NCBI GenBank assembly: GCA_029168955.1
Contig: JAPDOI010000977.1
Span: 1-64,000, forward strand
Direction of reading: 5' to 3'
From: Aplectana chamaeleonis
Lineage: Eukaryota; Nematoda; Chromadorea; Rhabditida; Cosmocercidae
Length of the DNA stretch: 64,000 nucleotides
Program-made: the position numbers and the translations under genes
Part shown: positions 58,598 to 64,000 of the stretch, piece after piece
How the letters are laid out: each line of letters starts with the position of its first letter
How positions within the stretch are numbered: the first letter of the stretch is position 1
Notes under the pieces: generated by a model
Database searches by the model: none
Told to the model about the DNA's origin: nothing
Seen by the model: the letters and a program-made list of their open reading frames with translations, nothing else

Positions 58598-59697
58598 CTG
58601 CTTACAAGGGAATTGTTTAGAGTGGTAAAAGCATCTGCCAAAACGACTAGTATCGTTAGTATCTCTAGTGGCTCAATAGTAGAACTGCGCAGTATCCAGC
58701 CCCGAGCTGCAAGTTACAAGAAGTTACAAGCTTAAAAAGGTCGTTTTTTGTGCTTTTTTCTACTCTGGAGAAGGGGCATTAATCTTCCGGAAACTCGGAA
58801 ACGGACCCCATAAATGTGTTCAGCGCCCAAAACTACCCCCCTGAGCAAATTTGGGTGAAGGCACATTCCACATGCTTTGTCCAGACTAATAGCGTTTTGG
58901 ACAAACGGAATTTCGGTTGGGCGAATATTCATACCGATTAGAGGGCTCTGGAAGCGTTTTAGAAAAATGTTCCAGATTTGACTTGAATTTCTCCCAGGGG
59001 GTTTTTTGGGGCGCTGATTACAAATCTGTAGTTTTTTAGTCGGTCCTCCAAAGTTTTCGGCTAATTTCGTTCAAAGCTTCCCAACCGGGGAAAATTTCGT
59101 GGGAAAAACGCCACTTTCGAGATTTTCGGAGTGCTACGATAGATACATATGTCTCAAAATCATTCTCTGAGGGTTATTTGGAGTGCAAACACGAATCCGG
59201 AGTCCGTTTATCGATTTTTTGCAAATTACGATAAATTACGGTGGGTATACGGTAGTTTGGTCGAAATCTCAGATTTTACTCAAAAAATGTATACGGGGGT
59301 TATTCGGGGTGGAGAATACGAAATTACCGTCCGTTAGTCGATTTTCAAAATACTGAGGCGGCTTTTGCCCCCCAAATGACATGTAACCCACCGTAACCTA
59401 CAGTAAACCTCGGAACTTCGACAAATGAACTCCAGATTCGTGTTCACCACCCTAGATTACCCCTACATAGAAGTTTTGGGCCAAATCCGAGAAATTTTTT
59501 TGAAACTCTCAAAAAAACGCCTGATGGGCACCCTTGCCTTTTCGCGAGGCTTAAAAAATGCTCATAACTTATTCGAACCTGCAGCTCGGGGCGGGATACT
59601 ACGCATTTTTACTATTGAGCCAGAAGAGATACTAACGATACTGGTCGTTTTCGCAGATGCGTTTACCACTCTAAACGCTTCCCTTGTTTGCAAATAA
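58598..59697. mobile_element. 1.1-kb TIR element carrying the L satellite
   Basis: Inverted arms of about 130 bp: GCTTACAAGGGAATTGTTTA to GAGCTGCAAG at the left, and the complementary order at 59570-59697. The interior 58740-59510 is the longest L satellite array. Confidence 0.75.
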
Positions 59698-60451
59698 TCC
59701 CAAAATCGAAGATAAAATTGAGCACAACCTTTGAACCACGGTTGTACCGTTGATATATCCGGCCCCAGGAAAAGCAGAGGTCTCGAGTTACATCCACCTT
59801 TACCCCACGGAGAAGGGCGTGAAATTCGGGGTTTTGAGTGCACTTGCAGGAGCACAATTTATCTGACGGCTACTGTCAAATTTTCTCTCGCCCCTCTCCC
59901 CCCTCCCACATTCGTAAAGTGTGCGTGCATGCTTCTCTTGCTTCTGTGTTATTCTTTTTGTCTGAATGTTGAATTTCGCTAGTTGTGTTGTTCTCCTCAT
60001 CAACTCTTCCTTTCATAAACTTTTCTGTTGCGGAGCTTTTGAGAAACACCTGTACCCCTAACGTTCCGTTGCATTCGCCAGGTTTTCGATTAGTTTTCAA
60101 ATTGATTTGTCGAGAAAATGTGTGCGTTTTGTGTACCGTTTTGAAGCCTCCTTTCAAAATTGACGAAATGAGTTTTTCAGGAAGTTTTCGTGTTGCTCTA
60201 TGCGAAGCGAATGCAATGGTACGAGTAGAAAGCCCTTGTGACTCCGATATTTGGTTCAAAAATGTGTATTTCCTTCTAAGATTCGCATCGACCACAGGTC
60301 AAAACAGAACAGATTTCTTCTATCATGACCATCTTATCTATTCATAATGAGGGATTTCGTGGTACAATTATTCATTTTTCGATAAACTTCTGGAGTGGCT
60401 CCGATGATTTTGTAACATTGTCGTATAGGACTAAGTGGAAACAATCTAAAA

Positions 60452-60680
60452 ATGACTTCAGAATTGAAATTGGACCACTTTGAAAAAAGTTATGGCGTTG
60501 CGGCGCTTTGTGAGCGCAAAAACGTCGCAAAACGCTTTCTTTTCAAGAAGTTTGCTCGGTACTGTATGTTCTCTGGTCCCTGTCCAAAAACTGAACAACA
60601 CAAAAACGTTTTGGGTCAGAGCATCTCAATTGTTGTAGGTAAGGGTAACAACAAAAAATTGTTCAGTTTTACTGCGCGAC
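60452..60680 (+). other. Open stretch before the Penelope element, origin unclear
   Basis: A 76-codon open frame (60452-60685) reads into the left terminal repeat and contains a possible donor (TTGTAG then GTAAGG near 60640). It could be leader sequence of the retroelement, a fragment of another element, or chance. No known domain is recognised. The preceding 59700-60450 is ordinary non-coding sequence with a CT-rich tract near 59885. Confidence 0.3.
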
Positions 60681-60770
60681 AATAATAAGTTATCTTGTTT
60701 TGTTTTCTGTATGCCTTCGAGGTTTTTAGGTGGCAAAATGTTGCAAGACAGGAGAAGTTGGAGACTGTTC
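60681..60770 (+). repeat. 5' terminal repeat of the Penelope-like element
   Basis: Three pieces of this segment recur at the 3' end. 60692-60739 is present as a perfect 48-bp inverted copy at 63712-63759. 60740-60770 recurs in direct orientation at 63777-63807. 60681-60695 recurs in direct orientation at 63808-63822. Penelope-like elements are known for such LTR-like, partly inverted or tandem ends (pLTRs). The ORF starts inside this repeat. Confidence 0.85.
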
Positions 60771-63422
60771 GACAATGTGCCGCCGAATCTCTTCTCCCTA
60801 GTGCGTAAAGCCGTATCGCTTCGCCAGAAAGTGGTGCACACCCTCCAATGCCTGAGGTTTCTTCAACGATGTAGAGCGACCGGTGTGCTGCCGCATTTTA
60901 TCAAAAACAGGAAGATTGGAGCTACATGCAACTTGCCCGAAGATCACCCATCGATAGCTGCTATCTACCAGTCAATGTTAAGGATTGTGATCAAGGAAAA
61001 ACAACACGTGCTGTATTCCTCACGATTGAAATGTCGCTCGAAAGAGCAAGCGTGCCGTCGTCTCCTCACGGAAGAACGTTGGAGGAGGATAGAGGGTGGG
61101 TGTAGGTTGATATGTGATTCTATTCGGTCTGATACCAAAGCTTCTCTTTGTGCGAAGTACGACCGACTCCTTTGGGAGCAGCGTGGAAACTCTCACGAGA
61201 GCAATGAAAACTCACGATTGAACCACCATTCTGAAAACAACACTAACGATGAGGTTGAAAACGACGGTCTGTCTGCAAGGGTCACTGTTATAGGTGACGT
61301 TAATCTCTCCGCTAACGCTATGAGCTGTCTGAGTCTAGGACCATCTTTTTCTCCCGCGCAAAACGTCAATGCACTCACCTTTCGCAAAGTAGTGGGAGGC
61401 TTGCAAAAACTCAGGGATCAACTTCGAATCAACAGTAGATACAATCCGCGCATTCAGCCTGATCGCGATGCTCGCTCAGGTCGGGATCTTTTACCACCAG
61501 TCCCTTTTCCGCGCACTTTGTACAGAGAGCCTGATCCTGTTCCTGATGTGGATGTCAAGTTCCGCATTTTGTCCGCGGACATCTTTGCCATTTTAAATCG
61601 TTATCACAGAAACCACAATGCTAATCTCACCAATGCACAGTGTGAGGGCTTCAGAGAGCTGAAAGAGTTAAGATCAACCGGTTGCCTACGCATCTCCACC
61701 AGTGATAAGGGCGGAGAGTTTGTTGTCATGGAACAAGCCCTAGATCGCGCAGTTACCGAACTGCATTTGCGTGACACCACTCTATACCGCCGTGTGAACG
61801 AAAAAGACTTTGTATCCCAATACAAACGTCTTAACGATATTTGGATCATGGTTGGAAGATCCGCTGGTGTTGAAGAAAGACTCCTGAGAAGACTCAAGCT
61901 GGAAAAACCCCGGTGTCCAGTTTTCTACAGTCTGGTCAAGACCCATAAGCTGACTCAGCATAACGTACGGACGATATCTCCGGACGTGATAAAGATACGC
62001 CCCATAATAAGTTGCGTGGGTGGCCCAAGTGATCGCATTTCATGGTTTCTCAATCACATCGTGAAGCAGCTGTTATCACACATTCCCGCGCACCTATCCA
62101 ATACAAATCACTTTCTTTCCCAATTGCGAAATTTCCAATACCAAGAGGGTTGTGTAATAGAGTCCTTCGATGTTGCGTCGCTGTACACCAATGTCCAATA
62201 CGATCACGCTCTGCAAGCATTATCTGAAATGCTTGACAGGCACGCTCGGAACGCAAATACCTTTGGGCTCACAAAGCAGCACATCATGACTCTAGTCAGA
62301 GAGTGTTTGTCCTGCAACATCTTCAGATGGTCGGGTGCATACTATTCACAAATAAGAGGTCTAGCCATGGGACAACGGCTGGCACCAGTGCTAGCAGTAT
62401 GCTTTATGAGCAGGATAGAGGAGCCAGTGTTGGCAAGATCACCTTTGATGTACTGTAGATATATCGATGACTGTTGTGTTATAACCTCCACACAGTCCGA
62501 AATGGACGAGTGCTTTCGAATACTGAATGAACAGTCACAGTATATCAGACTCACTCGGGAAACACCATCAAATGGCTGGCTGGCGTACTTGAATACACAA
62601 GTATGCATGTTGGATGGAGAAGTCCGTATAAAGTGGTATAGAAAACCGAGCTGCAAAAACATCCTTATTCATTCATCGTCAGCTCATCCCACGAGTACGA
62701 AACGCGCAGTCATACGTAATATGCTCCGTACAGCCACGGATATGTGCACAGGTGAAGACGAGCGTCTGGAGTCAAGAAAGCTGGCGATTGATATAGCTCG
62801 TAGCAATGGATACACCTCAATTCCGCACCAGTACAGAGGCGATATGAATACGCGAGAGGTATTGCGGCAAAACAAAGTACCACTGTGCATACCTTTCATT
62901 TCTGACCAAGTGTGCACCGCAATAAAACATAGCATCGTGCGAGCGCATCTAGATAATGAGGTAGTGCTTGTGAATATACCCAACAATAACATCAAGCAGC
63001 AACTGATTCGGAATAGACTGTATGATACTGAATGCGTATCAGAAAATTGTGTTGTTTGCCCGAATGGTAAAGTTGGAGACTGTGCAAAGATGGGTGTAAT
63101 CTATAAGATTGAATGCCAGTCATGCAACGCTATCTACATTGGAGAAACTGGAAGGATGTTGAGTACACGTATGAAAGAGCACCTAGCCGGCAAAAGGCGC
63201 AGTGTCATAGCGACACCTCTTGGCAAACATAGAGTCGAAGACCATAATGACGAAGATTTTGATGTCAGTTGTACCATTCTGGCAGTGGAGGTGGACATCT
63301 CAGCACGTAAAGCGTTGGAGGCCTTCTGGATATACTCGAGAAATCCACGCATGAACAGCCGTTCCGAGAGTCCATCTGTGACAAATGACCTTTTGCCCTT
63401 CATTCCCCGTTGCGACCTCTAA
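60711..63422 (+). CDS. Penelope-like retroelement polyprotein (reverse transcriptase + GIY-YIG endonuclease)
   Basis: A single open frame of 903 codons, ATG to TAA, with no internal stop. Domains in order: a basic N-terminal region; the Penelope-type DKG motif (TSDKGGEFVV, about residue 330); RT motifs with RPIISCVGGPSD (about 430), SFDVASLYTNV with the first catalytic Asp (about 485), GLAMGQRLAPV (about 549) and YIDD (about 584). A Cys-rich linker (CVSENCVVC, about 772) precedes a GIY-YIG domain (VIYKIECQSC, IYIGETGR with the catalytic Arg, then RMKEH, residues about 793-880). By family knowledge the nuclease nicks target DNA and the RT copies the RNA from that nick. The order RT then GIY-YIG fits animal Penelope-like elements and not LTR, R2 or L1 types. 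The first ten codons lie in the terminal inverted repeat, so the ATG at 60738 is an alternative start. The intact frame suggests recent activity; the subclade is not determined. Confidence 0.95.
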   Translation: MPSRFLGGKMLQDRRSWRLFDNVPPNLFSLVRKAVSLRQKVVHTLQCLRFLQRCRATGVLPHFIKNRKIGATCNLPEDHPSIAAIYQSMLRIVIKEKQHVLYSSRLKCRSKEQACRRLLTEERWRRIEGGCRLICDSIRSDTKASLCAKYDRLLWEQRGNSHESNENSRLNHHSENNTNDEVENDGLSARVTVIGDVNLSANAMSCLSLGPSFSPAQNVNALTFRKVVGGLQKLRDQLRINSRYNPRIQPDRDARSGRDLLPPVPFPRTLYREPDPVPDVDVKFRILSADIFAILNRYHRNHNANLTNAQCEGFRELKELRSTGCLRISTSDKGGEFVVMEQALDRAVTELHLRDTTLYRRVNEKDFVSQYKRLNDIWIMVGRSAGVEERLLRRLKLEKPRCPVFYSLVKTHKLTQHNVRTISPDVIKIRPIISCVGGPSDRISWFLNHIVKQLLSHIPAHLSNTNHFLSQLRNFQYQEGCVIESFDVASLYTNVQYDHALQALSEMLDRHARNANTFGLTKQHIMTLVRECLSCNIFRWSGAYYSQIRGLAMGQRLAPVLAVCFMSRIEEPVLARSPLMYCRYIDDCCVITSTQSEMDECFRILNEQSQYIRLTRETPSNGWLAYLNTQVCMLDGEVRIKWYRKPSCKNILIHSSSAHPTSTKRAVIRNMLRTATDMCTGEDERLESRKLAIDIARSNGYTSIPHQYRGDMNTREVLRQNKVPLCIPFISDQVCTAIKHSIVRAHLDNEVVLVNIPNNNIKQQLIRNRLYDTECVSENCVVCPNGKVGDCAKMGVIYKIECQSCNAIYIGETGRMLSTRMKEHLAGKRRSVIATPLGKHRVEDHNDEDFDVSCTILAVEVDISARKALEAFWIYSRNPRMNSRSESPSVTNDLLPFIPRCDL

Positions 63423-63711
63423 CACACTCAGTGGGCTGCGTGATGAGTCAGCTCCTTAAAAGCGGCGCACTGCGCTGTATGACTCATTCGCTCTACTGGT
63501 CTCGTGCAAAGCAGACTGCGCTCTGCTCGTTTGGTGGTCCGATGTGTGAGTTTTCTACGCCAAAGTGTGTTTTCGCGTTGTGACCCTAGCATAACGTCGA
63601 AAACGCTAGAGCTGTGGAGGTGTTTGATGGTGTAGAACACAAGGTAAACCTTCCACAACATTTAGGCCTCTGATGACGACGACCCTGTCGAAACGTAAGG
63701 CCGAGGAATAA
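63423..63711 (+). other. 3' untranslated part of the Penelope-like element
   Basis: Non-coding sequence between the ORF stop and the inverted terminal repeat, containing the hammerhead-like motif and an AATAAA (63705-63711) just before the repeat. The AATAAA could serve as a polyadenylation signal for the element transcript. Confidence 0.55.
63665..63702 (+). ncRNA. Hammerhead-ribozyme-like motif in the Penelope 3' end
   Basis: Core elements are in hammerhead order: GGCCT (helix I), CTGATGA at 63670-63676, a short stem II (GAC/GTC around a GACCCT loop), GAAAC at 63690-63694, GTA as the NUH cleavage triplet, then AGGCC closing helix I with five Watson-Crick pairs. Helix III reduces to the self-complementary ACGT, as in the minimal type I hammerheads reported from Penelope-like elements. 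One extra C sits at the base of stem II, so activity is uncertain. Confidence 0.6.
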
Positions 63712-63822
63712 ATTTTGCCACCTAAAAACCTCGAAGGCATACAGAAAACAAAACAAGATTAACTGACAATGCCGAGGTTGCAAGACAGGAGAAGTTGGAG
63801 ACTGTTCAATAATAAGTTATCT
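63712..63822 (+). repeat. 3' terminal repeats of the Penelope-like element
   Basis: 63712-63759 is the exact reverse complement of 60692-60739. After an 18-nt spacer, 63777-63807 directly repeats ORF codons from 60740-60770. 63808-63822 (AATAATAAGTTATCT) directly repeats 60681-60695. The order at the right end therefore joins an inverted left end to a second, truncated copy of the left end. The element probably finishes near 63822, where an A/T-rich run begins. Confidence 0.8.
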
Positions 63823-64000
63823 TTTTTTTAGGAAAAAAAAGAAAGAAAAAGGCGCTCTTCCGAGGACGTGCAAAATGAATGAATATGTAGTGCATTGCGT
63901 CGTCATGAAAGCAGACTGTATAAGTTGATGGGTACGTGTGGTATAAGGTGTCGTCGTTTCTCCTAAGGGGAGAGTTGTGCCGCCTTTTGATAACTTCGTT

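Noticed and set aside
58585..58600. GGGTTCGACTA resembling a tRNA B box
   Set aside because: No A box or cloverleaf could be built around it; it is the edge of a TIR element.

Overview
The window looks like a gene-poor, repeat-rich stretch of a nematode nuclear genome. A parasitic strongylid-type worm is my guess, but this is an inference from style only. Exons are short, 3' splice sites are often of the TTTCAG type, introns are large and full of transposon remnants, and mariner, Tc1, hAT and Penelope-like fragments are present. I found no tRNA, rRNA, spliced-leader gene, operon or bacterial-type signal.

Two protein-coding loci are well supported. The first is a plus-strand, multi-exon C2H2 zinc-finger gene whose recognisable part runs from 39876 to 53765. 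Its exons join in consistent phase and give six fingers arranged as three repeated modules (finger pair, linker, then an aromatic/hydrophobic FP or YP motif). A 5' end further upstream is possible: a GC-rich block ending in a short ATG exon at 16178-16210 and a candidate exon at 33773-33856. The second is a Penelope-like retroelement (60711-63422) with one uninterrupted 903-codon ORF. It has the N-terminal DKG motif, a reverse transcriptase and a C-terminal GIY-YIG nuclease. Its ends carry a perfect 48-bp inverted repeat, two direct repeats and a hammerhead-ribozyme-like motif.

Almost everything else is non-autonomous transposon. The dominant group is a set of related MITE families whose ends read TTAA-AGGCA(G/T)..., about 500-600 bp each, with more than twenty copies or fragments. 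Several abut head-to-tail, sharing one TTAA. Other elements are a 926-bp hAT derivative with a perfect 8-bp target duplication, a 1.6-kb Tc1-type element rebuilt as a giant inverted repeat, two mariner derivatives with the same internal deletion (one split by a 673-bp TIR element), several foldback palindromes, and two minisatellites.

Layout: 1-3.3 kb foldback, A-type MITEs and a TTCGAA-rich satellite; 3.3-15.2 kb MITEs, a GTGCAGGA-type minisatellite and foldbacks; 15.8-16.2 kb GC-rich possible promoter/first exon; 16.2-29.9 kb sparse sequence with MITEs and GTACTTCTA-type repeats; 29.9-32.8 kb a dense repeat cluster with a snRNA-like element and a 126-bp-period minisatellite; 34.3-39.9 kb Tc1 inverted repeat and composite foldbacks; 39.9-53.8 kb zinc-finger gene with mariner, hAT and MITE insertions in its introns; 54.4-60 kb mariner remnant, second snRNA-like copy, D-type palindromes and satellite; 60.4-63.8 kb Penelope-like element.
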